NCBI RefSeq assembly: GCF_030518195.1
Contig: NZ_JAULSC010000005.1
Location: forward strand, 124,001-188,000
From: Nocardioides cremeus
GTDB taxonomy: Bacteria; Actinomycetota; Actinomycetes; Propionibacteriales; Nocardioidaceae
Reading direction: 5' to 3'
Length of the DNA stretch: 64,000 nucleotides
The position numbers were made by a program, and so were the translations under genes. Under the pieces are notes generated by a model. That model did not search any database. It saw only the letters and a program-made list of their open reading frames with translations, and was not told the origin of the DNA. Below are positions 8,674 to 19,509 of the stretch, in pieces. How positions within the stretch are numbered: position 1 is the stretch's first letter; each line of letters begins with the position of its first letter.

Positions 8674-10503
8674 TCAGCGGGTGCTGTAGTCGCGGAAGCC
8701 GCGCTTGGTCTTGCGGCCCAGGTAGCCGGCCGTGACCAGGTGCTCCAGCAGCGGGGCGGGAGCGAAGCCCGGCTCGCGGAACTCCAGGTAGAGCTCGCGC
8801 TGGATGGCCAGCGACACGTCGTTGCCGACCACGTCGAGCAGCTCGAAGGGGCCCATCGGCAGGGCGCAGCCCTGCTTCATCGCGGTGTCGATGTCGTCGG
8901 CCGTCGCGTAGTGCGCCTCGAGCATCTTCACCGCGTCGTTGAGGTAGGGGAAGAGCAGCGCGTTGACGATGAAGCCCGCCCGGTCGGCGCAGGAGACCGC
9001 GACCTTGCCGATCTTGGCGCACAGCGCCCGCGTGGTCTCCGCGACGTCGTCGTCGGTGGCGACGGTCGAGACCACCTCGACCAGCCTCATGATCGTGGCC
9101 GGGTTGAAGAAGTGCATGCCGATGACGTCCTGGGGCCGCTTGGTCACCCGGGCCATCTCGATGATCGGCAGCGAGGAGGTGGTCGTGGCCAGGATCGCGC
9201 CGGGGCGGCAGATCTCGTCGAGGTTCTCGAAGAGGGTGGTCTTGATCGCCAGGTCCTCGGCGATCGCCTCGACCACCAGGTCGACCTGGGCCAGGTCGTC
9301 GAGGCTGGTGCTGCCGCTGACCCGGGCCAGCACCTCGCTCTTCTGCTCCTCGGTGGCCCGGCCGCGCTGGATCTGCTTGTCGAAGTTCTTGGTGATGGCG
9401 GCGCGCACGCCCTCCACCTTCGCCTCGGCGCGACCCACGCACACCACGTCGTGGCCGGACTTGGCGAAGACCTCGACGATGCCGGCGGCCATGGTGCCGG
9501 TGCCGACGACGCCGACGGTGCGGATGTCGTGCTTGAGCTGCGCCGCGTCGTCGGCCGACGGGGTCGCCGCGTCGGGCACCACGGTGGGGCTGTCGGGCGC
9601 CTCGTAGGTGTAGAAGCCGCGCCCGGTCTTGCGACCCAGCAGGCCCGCGGTGACCATCTGCTTGAGGATCGGGGTGGGCGCGTGCAGGCGGTCGCGCCCC
9701 TGGCGGTACATCGTCTCCAGGATCTCGTACGCCGTGTCGAGACCGATCAGGTCGAGCAGCGCCAGCGGACCCATCGGGTAGCCGCAGCCGAAGCGCATCG
9801 CGGCGTCGATGTCCTCGCGGGAGGCGTACTTGCCCTCGAACATCGCCGCGGCGTGGTTGAGGTAGCCGAAGAGCAGCGTGTTGGCGATGAAGCCCGCCTT
9901 GTCGCCGCAGACCACCGGGCTCTTGCCCAGGCGGGCCAGCACGGCCTGCACGTCGGCGAGCACGGTCGGGTCGGTGACGACGGTGCGCACCACCTCGACC
10001 AGGCGCTGCACCGGGGCCGGGTTGAAGAAGTGGATGCCGACGACGCGGCCGGGGTGCGAGGTGGCCGTCGACAGCTCGGTCACCGACAGCGACGAGGTGT
10101 TGGTCGCCAGGATCGTGCTCGCCTCGACGATCGAGTCGAGCTCGCGGAAGATCTGCTGCTTGGTCGCGACCGACTCGACGACCGCCTCGATGACCAGGTC
10201 GGCGCCGGCCAGGTCGGTGAGCGAGGTGGTGGTGCGGATCCGCCCGACCAGCTCGGCGGCCTCCTCCTCGGTGAGCTTGCCGCGCGCGACCGCTCGTCCG
10301 GTCGAGGCCTCGAGGTGACGGCGACCGCGGGCCGCGCCCTCGTCGTCGAGCTCGACGCCGACGACGTCGAAGCCGTGGCGGGCGAAGACCTCGGCGATGC
10401 CGGCCCCCATCGTGCCGAGGCCGACGACCCCGATGGTGGTGAAGTCGCGGGAGGCGGCGGGTGTGGCGGCGGTCTCAGGGGAGGTCGTCATGGGCCGCAT
10501 CAT
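8674..10503 (-). CDS. duplicated 3-hydroxyacyl-CoA dehydrogenase
   Basis: A 609-residue protein made of two complete 3-hydroxyacyl-CoA dehydrogenase units in tandem. Each has its own Rossmann loop ([16 protein letters not shown] near residue 25 and [16 protein letters not shown] near residue 328). Each also has the catalytic His/Asn block ([17 protein letters not shown] and [17 protein letters not shown]), the GFIANTLLF / GFIVNALLF block, and the C-terminal [12 protein letters not shown] / [12 protein letters not shown] block. The enzymes oxidise L-3-hydroxyacyl-CoA with NAD, in beta-oxidation or C4 metabolism. There is no crotonase domain, unlike FadB. In the second copy NTSS has become TTSS. 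The ATG at 10503 is the outermost start; the ATG at 10491 is an alternative, and neither has a strong ribosome-binding site. Confidence 0.88.
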   Translation of the reverse strand: MMRPMTTSPETAATPAASRDFTTIGVVGLGTMGAGIAEVFARHGFDVVGVELDDEGAARGRRHLEASTGRAVARGKLTEEEAAELVGRIRTTTSLTDLAGADLVIEAVVESVATKQQIFRELDSIVEASTILATNTSSLSVTELSTATSHPGRVVGIHFFNPAPVQRLVEVVRTVVTDPTVLADVQAVLARLGKSPVVCGDKAGFIANTLLFGYLNHAAAMFEGKYASREDIDAAMRFGCGYPMGPLALLDLIGLDTAYEILETMYRQGRDRLHAPTPILKQMVTAGLLGRKTGRGFYTYEAPDSPTVVPDAATPSADDAAQLKHDIRTVGVVGTGTMAAGIVEVFAKSGHDVVCVGRAEAKVEGVRAAITKNFDKQIQRGRATEEQKSEVLARVSGSTSLDDLAQVDLVVEAIAEDLAIKTTLFENLDEICRPGAILATTTSSLPIIEMARVTKRPQDVIGMHFFNPATIMRLVEVVSTVATDDDVAETTRALCAKIGKVAVSCADRAGFIVNALLFPYLNDAVKMLEAHYATADDIDTAMKQGCALPMGPFELLDVVGNDVSLAIQRELYLEFREPGFAPAPLLEHLVTAGYLGRKTKRGFRDYSTR

Positions 10504-10534
10504 GGCACGCAGCGCGCCTGCGCACCGTGGCGTA

Positions 10535-10551
10535 GTTCACTCGCGAGTAAC
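10535..10551 (-). promoter_or_regulatory. palindromic operator upstream of the dehydrogenase
   Basis: On the minus strand the sequence is GTTACTCGCGAGTGAAC, with a perfect ACTCGCGAGT core and near-symmetric flanks. It lies about 32 bp upstream of the dehydrogenase start, where a repressor would block the promoter. TTACT...AGTAA palindromes are typical of TetR-type fatty-acid-degradation regulators; the regulator itself is not in the window. Confidence 0.4.
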
Positions 10552-10567
10552 GTGATGCCGGACACAC

Positions 10568-11059
10568 TCACCGGGGGCGCTGCAGCTCCAGCCGCATCAC
10601 GACCCGCTCCCCCGCCTCGTCGAGGCCCATCGCCCGCTCCCGCTCGCGCAGCTCGGCCAGGACCCCGGTGGGCTCGACCACCTCGAAGCCCAGCCCGGCG
10701 TAGAACGGCCCGTTCCAGGGCAGGTCGCGGTAGGTGCACAGGCTCAGCTCGCCGAACCCGTCCCACCGCGCCTCCTCCGCCGCGGCTCGCACCAACCGGG
10801 CGCCGGTGCCGCGGCGTCCGTGCTGCGGGAGCACCGAGACCTGATCGAGGTGCGCCCTCGTCGCGTGACCGTCGTCGAGCAGCACGACGTGGGCGAAGCC
10901 GACCACCTCGCCGTCCGCGACCGCCACCAGCAGGTGTCCGGGCCGGTCGGCGCGCTGCCCGCCGCTCGGGGCCGCGCCGATCAGGGCGGGCGGCAGGTGG
11001 GCGAGGTGCTCACGGAACAACGCACCGCCCGCCTCCTCGACCGACGCCAGGTGGCGCAC
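10568..11059 (-). CDS. GNAT-family N-acetyltransferase
   Basis: A 163-residue acetyltransferase with motif A as [20 protein letters not shown] and the C-terminal [12 protein letters not shown] block. The GTG at 11059 is the only usual start codon in frame downstream of the symporter stop. It removes the expected first beta strand, because the upstream in-frame sequence [10 protein letters not shown] looks like genuine GNAT sequence. The true start may therefore be a rare CTG near 11095 or lie inside the symporter gene. The substrate is unknown. It follows the alanine symporter on the same strand. Confidence 0.75.
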   Translation of the reverse strand: MRHLASVEEAGGALFREHLAHLPPALIGAAPSGGQRADRPGHLLVAVADGEVVGFAHVVLLDDGHATRAHLDQVSVLPQHGRRGTGARLVRAAAEEARWDGFGELSLCTYRDLPWNGPFYAGLGFEVVEPTGVLAELRERERAMGLDEAGERVVMRLELQRPR

Positions 11060-11100
11060 GTCGGAGGGGCGGGCGGCGCGGACGACCGGCTGCGAGCTGC

Positions 11101-12654
11101 TCAGGTGGTCGCTCGCTCGTCGCGGGGCACCTCGGTGATCTCACCGGTACGACGCCCCTCGCGCCACTTGTGGACCTCCTCCTTGACCTTCGGCAGCAGC
11201 AGGTAGCAGCCGAGCAGGTTGAAGATCGCGCAGACGAAGAGCATGCCGTCGGCGAAGCTGAGCACCGAGCCCAGGTTCACGACCGCACCCAGCGCGGTGA
11301 AGATGCAGAAGATGAGCTTGAAGGCGTTCTCCTTGCCCTTGCTGCGGCCCACGAGCGTGGTCCAGGCCTTGAGCGTGTAGTAGCTCCAGGTGATCAGCGT
11401 CGAGAAGGCGAAGAGCGCCACGGCGACGGCCAGCACGTTGTCGAAGCCGGGCAGGAAGGAGTCGAAGGAGCGCGAGGTCAGCACCACGCCGGTGTCGCTG
11501 GTGACCGACTCGCCCGCGGCGGCCCGGTCGAGCAGGTCGTTGTAGAGCGGCACGTCGGCGATGACGATGGTCAGCGCGGTCGCCGTGCAGACGACCACGG
11601 TGTCGATGAAGGGCTCGAGCATCGCCACGAAGCCCTCGGAGACCGGGTGCCTCGTCTTGACCGCCGAGTGCACGATCGGCGCCGAACCGACACCGGCCTC
11701 GTTGGAGAAGGCCGCGCGCTGGAAGCCCACGATCAGCACACCGAGCGCGCCGCCGGTGACACCCTCGGGGTTGAAGGCGCTGGTGATGATCGTGCCCACC
11801 GCGTCGGGGATCTGGGTGACGTTGCCGAAGATCACCAGCAGGCAGGCGCCGATGTAGAGGATGCCCATCAGCGGCACCAGCTTGGAGGTGACCCGGGCGA
11901 TGGAGCGGACGCCACCGAGGATGACCAGGCCGACCAGCGAGGCCAGGACGATGCCGAAGATCAGGGCGGCGCCGTCGGAGGCCAGCCAGCCGTCCTCGCC
12001 ACCGGTGATCTCGACGGCCTGCGCGTAGGTCTGGTTGGACTGGAAGGCGTTGCCGCCCAGGGCGCCGAAGAGGATCAGCGCGACAGCGAAGATGCTGACG
12101 CCGATCTTGCTGGCGGTCTCGCCGAAGCGCTCGAAGGCCACCGGCAGGTACTTGAAGGGGCCGCCGGTGACGGTGCCGTCCTCGTGCACCTCGCGGTAGC
12201 GCACACCGAGGGTGCACTCGACGAACTTGGTGCACATGCCGAGCAGGCCGGCCAGGATCATCCAGAACGTCGCACCCGGACCACCGACGGTGACCGCGAC
12301 CGCGACGCCGGCGATGTTCCCCAGCCCCACGGTGCCCGAGACGGCGGAGGACAGGGCCGCGAAGTGGGTGACCTCGCCGGGGTCGCTGGCCCGGGAGTAC
12401 TTGCCCATCACCAGGTCCTTGGCGGTGCCCAGCGAGGTGAACTGGATGCCCTTGAAGTAGATCGTGAAGATGGTGGCCGCGGCCACCAGCCAGAACACGA
12501 TCAGCGGGAAGGAGTAGTCCCCCAGGGGGACGTTCCAGAAGATCACGTCTGTCACGGCGGTGGCGATGGGCTCGAAGGCGTTGTTGATCGCCTCTTCCAC
12601 CCCGCCCAGGAAACCGTCGGACTCCGCCGCGAGCGGGATCAGCATGGTCGTCAT
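11101..12654 (-). CDS. alanine/glycine:cation symporter (AGCS family)
   Basis: A 517-residue membrane protein with about ten to eleven transmembrane segments. Family signatures are [27 protein letters not shown] near residue 105 and the [20 protein letters not shown] block near residue 320, which corresponds to the sodium- and substrate-binding helices. AGCS proteins import alanine or glycine with Na+ or H+. A CRP-family-like box lies 27 bp upstream of the ATG at 12654, so carbon-source control is plausible. The divergent neighbour is nucS; the downstream neighbour on the same strand is an acetyltransferase 41 bp away. Confidence 0.9.
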   Translation of the reverse strand: MTTMLIPLAAESDGFLGGVEEAINNAFEPIATAVTDVIFWNVPLGDYSFPLIVFWLVAAATIFTIYFKGIQFTSLGTAKDLVMGKYSRASDPGEVTHFAALSSAVSGTVGLGNIAGVAVAVTVGGPGATFWMILAGLLGMCTKFVECTLGVRYREVHEDGTVTGGPFKYLPVAFERFGETASKIGVSIFAVALILFGALGGNAFQSNQTYAQAVEITGGEDGWLASDGAALIFGIVLASLVGLVILGGVRSIARVTSKLVPLMGILYIGACLLVIFGNVTQIPDAVGTIITSAFNPEGVTGGALGVLIVGFQRAAFSNEAGVGSAPIVHSAVKTRHPVSEGFVAMLEPFIDTVVVCTATALTIVIADVPLYNDLLDRAAAGESVTSDTGVVLTSRSFDSFLPGFDNVLAVAVALFAFSTLITWSYYTLKAWTTLVGRSKGKENAFKLIFCIFTALGAVVNLGSVLSFADGMLFVCAIFNLLGCYLLLPKVKEEVHKWREGRRTGEITEVPRDERATT

Positions 12655-12680
12655 GACCGAACACTCAACCGGAGCGGAGG

Positions 12681-12696
12681 TGTGAGCGCAATCACC
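12681..12696. promoter_or_regulatory. CRP/GlxR-type binding box
   Basis: TGTGA-GCGCAA-TCACC matches nine of the ten fixed positions of the TGTGA-N6-TCACA box used by CRP-family regulators. It lies between the divergent symporter (27 bp from its start) and nucS (51 bp from its start). Confidence 0.5.
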
Positions 12697-12733
12697 CACA
12701 CCGCCCGGGCCCGGGCCAGATCTCGTCGCGGGG

Positions 12734-12739
12734 TAGATT
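12734..12739 (+). promoter_or_regulatory. -10 element of nucS
   Basis: TAGATT ends eight bases before the GTG at 12748, so the nucS message is predicted to start at or next to its first codon. No Shine-Dalgarno sequence is visible. Confidence 0.45.
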
Positions 12740-12747
12740 CCGGCCCC

Positions 12748-13425
12748 GTGAGACTCGTCGTTGCCCGCTGCCAGGTCGACTACGCCGGTCGGCTCACCGC
12801 GCACCTTCCGATGGCGACCCGGGTGCTGATGATCAAGGCCGACGGGTCGGTGCTGGTGCACTCCGACGGCGGCTCCTACAAGCCGCTGAACTGGATGTCT
12901 CCCCCGTGCACGCTGGCCGAGGGCCACGACGAGAACGGCACCGCCGAGTGGGTGGTCACCTCCACCAAGACCGGCGACAGCCTGCGGATCCTGCTCGAGG
13001 AGGTGCACAGCGACTCCTCCCACGAGCTGGGCGTCGACCCGGGCCTGGTCAAGGACGGCGTCGAGAAGCACCTGCAGGAGCTGCTGGCCGAGCACCCGGC
13101 CACCCTCGGCGAGGGCCTCGTGCTCGTGCGCCGGGAGTTCCCCACCGCGATCGGCCCGGTCGACCTGATGTGCCGCGACGCCGAGGGGCGCTCGGTCGCG
13201 GTCGAGATCAAGCGTCGCGGCGAGATCGACGGCGTCGAGCAGCTGACCCGCTACCTCGAGCTGCTCAACCGCGACCCGCTGCTGGCCCCGGTGCGCGGCA
13301 TCTTCGCCGCGCAGGCGATCAAGCCCCAGGCGCGGGTGCTGGCCACCGACCGCGGCATCTCCTGCGCCGTGGTCGACTACGACGCGCTGCGCGGCATGGA
13401 CGACGCCGAGGCCCGCCTCTTCTGA
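12748..13425 (+). CDS. nucS: mismatch-specific endonuclease NucS/EndoMS
   Basis: A 225-residue protein that matches NucS from its N-terminus ([16 protein letters not shown]) to its end. The N-terminal beta domain (1-110) mediates DNA binding and dimerisation. The C-terminal RecB-like nuclease domain shows Asp139 (GPVDLMCRD) and the Glu153-x-Lys155 pair (VEIKRRG), followed by QLTRYLELL. The last residues, EARLF, resemble the beta-clamp-interacting tail of actinobacterial NucS. NucS cleaves both strands at G-T, G-G and T-T mismatches and replaces MutS-MutL repair in Actinobacteria. The GTG start follows a -10 box directly. Confidence 0.95.
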   Translation: MRLVVARCQVDYAGRLTAHLPMATRVLMIKADGSVLVHSDGGSYKPLNWMSPPCTLAEGHDENGTAEWVVTSTKTGDSLRILLEEVHSDSSHELGVDPGLVKDGVEKHLQELLAEHPATLGEGLVLVRREFPTAIGPVDLMCRDAEGRSVAVEIKRRGEIDGVEQLTRYLELLNRDPLLAPVRGIFAAQAIKPQARVLATDRGISCAVVDYDALRGMDDAEARLF

Positions 13426-13451
13426 GCCCCTCGTCCGAGGCCCGGGGGCCG

Positions 13452-13457
13452 TAGGGT
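13452..13457 (+). promoter_or_regulatory. -10 element of the DUF952 gene
   Basis: TAGGGT lies six bases before the GTG at 13464, consistent with a leaderless message. Confidence 0.4.
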
Positions 13458-13463
13458 CGCCGC

Positions 13464-13985
13464 GTGCTGATCTTCCACATCGCCACGGCGACCGACTGGA
13501 GCGCGGCGCTGGCGAGCGGCGCCTACACCACCTCCACGCGCGGGCGCACGCTCGAGCAGGAGGGCTTCATCCATGCCGCCCGCGCCGAGCAGTGGCGTGG
13601 CGTGCACGCGCGCTACTACGCCGACGCCGACGAGCCGCTGGTGCTGCTCGAGATCGACACCGAGCGCCTGGCCAGCCGCGTCGTCCTCGAGCCGGCGGTG
13701 CCGGGCGGCGACGAGACCTACCCCCACGTCTACGGCCCGATCGAGCCGGCCGCGGTGCTGCGCGCCGTCCCGGTCGACGACGCGCTCGGCGCGACCTCCT
13801 TCAGCGCACTGTTCCTGCGCGAGCTGATGCGGGCCGCGATGCTCGGCCTGCTGGTGGTCGTCCTGGCCGCCGTCGGCGCGCTGCTCGTCGACGAGGCGCT
13901 GGGCGGCTGGGGCGTGCTGGTGGGGGCAGGGCTCGGCGCGGCCCTGGCCGTCGCCCTGGCGGCGGTCGCCGTCAGGCGTTGGTGA
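13464..13985 (+). CDS. DUF952 protein with C-terminal membrane helices
   Basis: A 173-residue protein. Residues 1-110 are a DUF952 domain, with the conserved EGFIHAARAEQ segment, the VLLEIDTERL strand and the YPHVYGPI motif. DUF952 resembles a small ADP-ribosyltransferase-like fold in structure-based classifications, but no activity is established. Two membrane helices follow at about residues 122-142 and 147-169. The domain usually occurs alone in about 110-residue proteins, so the membrane tail is an addition. It overlaps the convergent gene by 14 bp. Confidence 0.8.
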   Translation: MLIFHIATATDWSAALASGAYTTSTRGRTLEQEGFIHAARAEQWRGVHARYYADADEPLVLLEIDTERLASRVVLEPAVPGGDETYPHVYGPIEPAAVLRAVPVDDALGATSFSALFLRELMRAAMLGLLVVVLAAVGALLVDEALGGWGVLVGAGLGAALAVALAAVAVRRW

Positions 13986-14436
13986 GGCGTCCGAAGCTCG
14001 GCGGCTGGCAGACCCGGCAGGCCTGCAGCGTGCTGCCGGCCACGTCGGTCAGCGGCACCAGGTGGGCCTCCGCGCGCGCCTCGGGCAGTGCGCACTCGAC
14101 GCGGTGGTAGGACTCGCTGCCCGCCACGACGTAGGAGTCGATGCCGGCGCCGGCGGCGCCCGCATCGGCGTGCTGGCGCTCGACGGCCAGCGCCACCCGT
14201 TCGACGGCGGCCTCGAGGCGCGCCATGTCGGTGCGGAAGTTCTGCACCAGGATCATGGCGGCCCCCACGACCACCACCGCGATCCCGACGACGCCGCCGG
14301 AGATCAGGTAGGGGAACTGCGCCGGCACGTAGTCGGTGCTCGCGGCACCGTTCCAGCCGAAGAAGATGATCAGCAGGCCGAGCAGGGTGAGCAGCACTCC
14401 GAGCTGCCCGCCGAGACGACCGAGGTTGTTCTGCAT
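13972..14436 (-). CDS. membrane protein with C-terminal Cys/His motif
   Basis: A 154-residue protein of unknown function and the last gene of the ABC-importer operon. Two membrane helices (about residues 11-27 and 43-64) are followed by a short coiled coil (70-90). The C-terminal domain contains SYHRVEC and CRVC, in which His111, Cys115, Cys140 and Cys143 could bind one metal ion, much like the small Cys-His knuckle in Ada-type metal-binding domains. It begins 9 bp after the livF-like stop, so it is probably co-translated with the importer. A sensory or assembly role for the transporter is inference only. Confidence 0.65.
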   Translation of the reverse strand: MQNNLGRLGGQLGVLLTLLGLLIIFFGWNGAASTDYVPAQFPYLISGGVVGIAVVVVGAAMILVQNFRTDMARLEAAVERVALAVERQHADAGAAGAGIDSYVVAGSESYHRVECALPEARAEAHLVPLTDVAGSTLQACRVCQPPSFGRLTNA

Positions 14437-14445
14437 TGGTGGCTC

Positions 14446-15149
14446 CTAAGCTCCGAGGTAGGCCTCACGGAGGTTGACGTTGCGGATCTGCTCCCCCACG
14501 GCGGTGTGGAGCACGGTGCCCTTCTCCATCAGCAGCGCGCGGTCGGCGAAGGGCAGCGCGCCGGCGTTCTGCTCGACCATCAGCACGGTCGTGCCACCGT
14601 CGCGGATGCGGGAGGTGACCTCCCAGACGGTCGTGGCCAGCGCCGGGCTCAGCCCCAGCGACGCCTCGTCGATGAGCAGCAGCCGGGGGCGCGACATCAG
14701 CGCCCGCCCCACCGCCAGCATCTGCTGCTCGCCGCCCGACAGGGTGCCGGCCAGCTGGTCGGCGCGCTCCACGAGACGGGGGAAGTAGTCGAGGACCAGG
14801 TCCTGCTGCTCGCGCACGGCCCGCGGGCTGCGACGCTGGCTCCAGGCGCCCAGGCGCAGGTTCTGGCGCACCGTGAGCCGGGGGAAGACCCGCCGGCCCT
14901 CGGGGCACAGCGAAATGCCCTGCTTGACCCGGGCCGAGGGCGAGCGGCGGCCCAGCGACCGGCCGTCGAGGCGGACCTCGCCGGACTGCGGGCGCAGCAG
15001 CCCGGCGATCGTGTTCACCGTGGTCGACTTGCCCGCGCCGTTGAGGCCGAGCAGCACGCAGACCTCGCCCTCCTCGACGTCGAACTCGACCTCGTGCAGC
15101 ACCGGGTGCGGGCCGTAGCCGACCACCAGGCCGCGGACCTCCAGCAGGC

Positions 15150-15153
<4 letters not shown>
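14446..15153 (-). CDS. livF: branched-chain amino-acid-type ABC ATPase (LivF)
   Basis: A 235-residue ABC ATPase. Walker A is GLNGAGKST (residues 34-42), the signature motif is LSGGEQQMLAVGRALM near residue 137, and Walker B is LLLIDEASLGLSP. The length and the MSRPRLLLIDE pattern fit the LivF half of HAAT importers, which import branched-chain or other amphipathic amino acids, amides or urea. It overlaps livG by 4 bp. Confidence 0.88.
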
Positions 15154-15981
<828 letters not shown>

Positions 15982-15995
<14 letters not shown>

Positions 15996-17136
15996 CGTTG
16001 ACCTCCACGTCGTCGACGGCCCCGGCGTGCCGGTCGAACCGGTGCCCGGTGAGCCACAGGCGGATCGGTGCGACCTGCTGGCCGATGCCGCCCGGGTAGA
16101 GCGTCAGGGTGAGCACCAGCAGGACCGGGCCCACGACCAGCGACACGAACTCGGTGGGCAGCCCCAGCAGCCCCTCGAAGAAGCCCTCGAGGCGGAACAT
16201 CGACACCAGGGCCCCCTCCTCGAGCAGCGCGAAGAAGATCGCCCCGAGCACCACGCCGGTGCGGCTGCGCAGCCCGCCGACCACGGTCATCAGCACGAAG
16301 AGCAGCGCCAGCCGGAAGTCGAAGGAGCTCGGCACGATGACCTCGTCGTGGTGGGCCACGAGCGCTCCGGCGACCCCGGCGAAGAGGCCGGAGACCGCGA
16401 ACGCGACGAGGATGTAGGCGCGCACGTCGATGCCGTACGACGACGCCACCCGCGGGTTCTCGCGCAGCGCCGCCATCGCCCGCCCGGCCTTCGAGGCCGT
16501 CAGCCGCCAGTCGATCCACAGCACCAGGGCCAGGAACGCCAGGCACAGGTAGTAGTAGCGGTAGCCGCTGGTGAAGAACTCCGGGCGCGGGGCGGGCTTG
16601 CCGCCCTCGCCGCCGGTCAGCGAGGTGATGCCGAAGAGGGTCTCCTGGGCGAAGGAGCCGTAGGCCAGCGTCACGAGGGCGAAGTAGAGACCGGTCAGGC
16701 GCAGCGAGACCGCCCCGAGCAGCACGGCCTGGACGGCCCCGAAGAGCGCGGCCACGCCCACGGCGAGGAAGAAGCTCAGCTGGAGGTTGGTCACGATGTA
16801 GGCGGAGGCGAAGGCCCCCACCCCGACGAAGGCCTGGTGGCCCAGCGAGATCTGGCCGCAGTAGCCGAGCAGCACGTTCAGCGACAGGGCGCCGATGGCG
16901 TAGATGACGGCCAGCGAGGCCACGTCGACGTCGGTGACCCCGACCTCGAAGGGCGAGAGCACGTTGAGCGGCAGGGCCAGCACGACCCAGCCCAGCAGCG
17001 TCCACACGACGCCGCGGGCGACCCAGCCGCCCCGCGACGGGCGCCAGGGCTGCTCGACCACGGGAGTCGCAGCAGGGGTCGCGGGCGGGGCCGAGGCGTC
17101 GGTGACGACGGGCAGCACGCGGGTGGCGTCGCTCAT
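15982..17136 (-). CDS. livM: branched-chain amino-acid-type ABC permease (LivM)
   Basis: A 384-residue permease. A soluble Pro/Thr-rich N-terminus of about 35 residues is followed by about nine membrane segments. The family motifs GYCGQISLGHQAFVGVGA (near residue 90) and the cytoplasmic coupling loop KAGRAMAALRENPRVASSYGI (near residue 215) are clear; the loop carries the EAA-like contact to the ATPase. The ATG at 17136 overlaps the livH stop by 4 bp, which fixes the start. Confidence 0.9.
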
Positions 17137-18044
17137 GCCGCCACCGCCGTGCGGGGCACGAAGATGCCGTGCGGCTTGACCATGAGCACGACCAGCAGGA
17201 ACCCGAAGAGCAGCATCGCCCGGGCCCCGGGCACCTCGATCATGAACGAGAGCGTGCCCATCTGCTCCACGACGCCGACGGTGAGACCGCCCGCGACCGC
17301 ACCCGGCATCGAGCGCATGCCCGCCAGCACGGCGGCCATGAAGCCCGGCAGCAGCGCCCGCCCGGCGCCGAAGCTCAGGAAGCCGGCGGTGAAGGTCAGG
17401 TTGGGGCCCGAGAGGATGCCGGCCAGGCCACCGAGCAGCGCGGCCATCGCCCAGGTGAGCATCGAGACGCGGCGCACGCTGATGCCCACCAGCTCGGCGG
17501 CCGTCGGCTCCTGCTGGGCCGCCTGGATGGTCAGGCCGGCCGGCGAGCGGAAGAACAGCGCCAGCACGAGCGAGGCCACCACGAGGACACCCAGGGTGAT
17601 CAGCTGCTGCACGGTGACCGGCGCACCGATCACCGGCACCAGGAAGAAGGAGTCGACGATGCGCGGCATGGTCATGATCAGCGTCTCGTTGAACTGCCAG
17701 AACTGGATGCCGATGGCCGCCAGCGCGACGCCGGCCGTGCCGACCAGCACCGTGACCCGCGAGGCGTTGCGCAGCGGGTGCACCACGAGCCGTTCGGTGA
17801 GCAGGCCCATCGCGACCGCGACCGCCAGGCCGAAGGCGATCGCCCAGGAGTAGCTCCAGCCCCACAGGGTCAGGGCGGCGTACGCCGCGAAGAGCCCGGT
17901 GGTGCCGAACTCGGCCTGGGCGAAGTTGAAGACGCCCGAAGCCCGGAAGACCAGCACGATGCCCAGCGCGACCAGCGCGTAGACGCAGCCCTGGAGGAGG
18001 CCGGTGACGATGGCGACGCCGACCTCCTGGCCCAGCCCGCTCAT
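17133..18044 (-). CDS. livH: branched-chain amino-acid-type ABC permease (LivH)
   Basis: A 303-residue permease with about eight membrane helices. LivH hallmarks are GLLQGCVYALVALGIVLVFRASGVFNFAQ at the N-terminus and the coupling loop TIQAAQQEPTAAELVGISV. It forms the transmembrane heterodimer with LivM. Its ATG overlaps a TGA (ATGA) that ends the binding-protein gene only if the frameshift in that gene is corrected, which supports coupling between them. Confidence 0.9.
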   Translation of the reverse strand: MSGLGQEVGVAIVTGLLQGCVYALVALGIVLVFRASGVFNFAQAEFGTTGLFAAYAALTLWGWSYSWAIAFGLAVAVAMGLLTERLVVHPLRNASRVTVLVGTAGVALAAIGIQFWQFNETLIMTMPRIVDSFFLVPVIGAPVTVQQLITLGVLVVASLVLALFFRSPAGLTIQAAQQEPTAAELVGISVRRVSMLTWAMAALLGGLAGILSGPNLTFTAGFLSFGAGRALLPGFMAAVLAGMRSMPGAVAGGLTVGVVEQMGTLSFMIEVPGARAMLLFGFLLVVLMVKPHGIFVPRTAVAA

Positions 18045-19509
18045 GGCCGCTCGTTGCGCCGGACGGTGACGAACTCGTTCTTGCTGCAGTCGGCGCGCAG
18101 CAGGTTCATCGCCGTGCCGCCGAACCGGCTCGAGAAGCTGGTCGGGGGTAGACGCCGGGGTTGAAGTTCTTGACCCGCGCGATGGTGGCCAGGAAGCTCT
18201 CCCGCGTCAGGTCCTTGCCGGTGGCACGCAGGATCGCGCCCACCATCTCCTCGGCGCCGTAGATCGCCGCACCGATGTCGTCGGGGTTGGAGTTGTTGCG
18301 CTGCTGGTAGGCCGTCACGAACGCCTTGTTCTGGCGCATCACGTCCATGCCCGGGAAGGGCGAGTAGAACATCGAGCCGGCGACGTTGGGGCACCCGACC
18401 GAGGCCACGATGTTGAGGCCGTTGGTCAGGCCGGGGCCGATGAAGGTCACGTTGCAGGCCATCGACTTGAGCACGTTGAGGAACGAGCTCGGGCTGGCGT
18501 TCCACACGACCGCCTTGGCACCGCTCTGGCAGATCGAGGTGCCGACCGCCGGCGCGTCGCTGGTGGTGTTCTTGGGGATCCGGCGCGAGAGCACCAGGTT
18601 GCCGCCGGCCACCGACTTCACCGCGCTGTCGGCGCGGGCGTAGAAGTTGTCGAGGCTGTCGTTGTCGGCCACGATCACGCCGACCTTGTCGCCGCCGAAC
18701 TCGGTCTTGACCAGCTTGGCCAGCAGGGGCACCTGCTGCTCGTAGGTCAGCGAGAGCGCGAAGTACGTCGACAGGTTGGCCAGCGGGCCCAGGCCGGGCC
18801 GGGTCTCGTGCACGCCCGCCGACAGGTAGGGAACTCCCACAGCCGAGGCGTAGCGGGCACAGGCGTCGATCTGGTCGGCGCCGGCGCCTCCGATGAGCAG
18901 GAAGACCTCCTCCTGCTCGACCATCGTCTTGCACACCGAGCGGGCGCGGTTGGGGTCGAAGCCGTCGTCCTCGAAGAGCACCTCGACCTTGCGGCCGTTG
19001 ATGCCGCCGGCCCGGTTGACCGCGTCGAAGTAGACGCCGACGGCGTTCTCGAAGGAGGCCTGCGGGATGGCGGCCGCGCCGGTGACGGGGGCGTGCACGC
19101 CGATCTTGATGGTGGACGAGGTGACGCCGGTGCTGTCGCCGCCCGAGCTGCCGGGGGTCTCGCCGGGAGTCGAGGGACCCTCGGTGCCGCCCGAGCCGTC
19201 CTCGCCGCCGGTGCTGCCCGATCCGCCCGAGCCGCCGGAGCCGCTCGACCCGCCGGAGCCGCTGCCTGAGCCGCCACCGAAGGAGCCGGACCCGCCCCCG
19301 GAGCCACCGAGGCCACCGCCGCCGCCGGCGGAGAAGTCGTCACCGCCGGCGCCAGGAGCCCCGAAGGCATCGCCCCCGGCACCCTGCTGGACCTGCCCGC
19401 CGGCGTAGACCGTGCCGACGCCGGCCTTCTGGCCGCAGCCGGTGGCCGTGAGCGCGAGGACGAAGCCCAGCGCCGCGACACGGCGCGCCGTCGTGTGCCC
19501 GGCCCTCAT
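18041..19509 (-). pseudogene. livK: ABC substrate-binding lipoprotein, one-base frameshift near the end
   Basis: A HAAT-type solute-binding lipoprotein. The lipobox is at Cys25 (ATGC), an 88-residue Gly/Ser/Asp stalk spans residues 41-128, and a Peripla_BP_6 domain follows from about residue 131 (IKIGVHAPVTGAAAIPQ). After Tyr454 (codon 18150-18148) the frame breaks at a run of five G on the plus strand (18144-18148). As written, translation ends at 18106 with an unrelated 15-residue tail. One extra base restores PPTSFSSRFGGTAMNL and a further C-terminal stretch ending at 18041, giving 489 residues and the ATGA overlap with livH. This looks like either a homopolymer sequencing error or a very recent mutation. 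Only about 35 residues are affected, so even the shifted protein might fold. Confidence 0.8.

Noticed and set aside
18041..18934. A separate 297-codon minus-strand gene inside the binding-protein gene.
   Set aside because: Only its last part is real sequence, the frameshifted end of the binding protein; the rest is out of frame.
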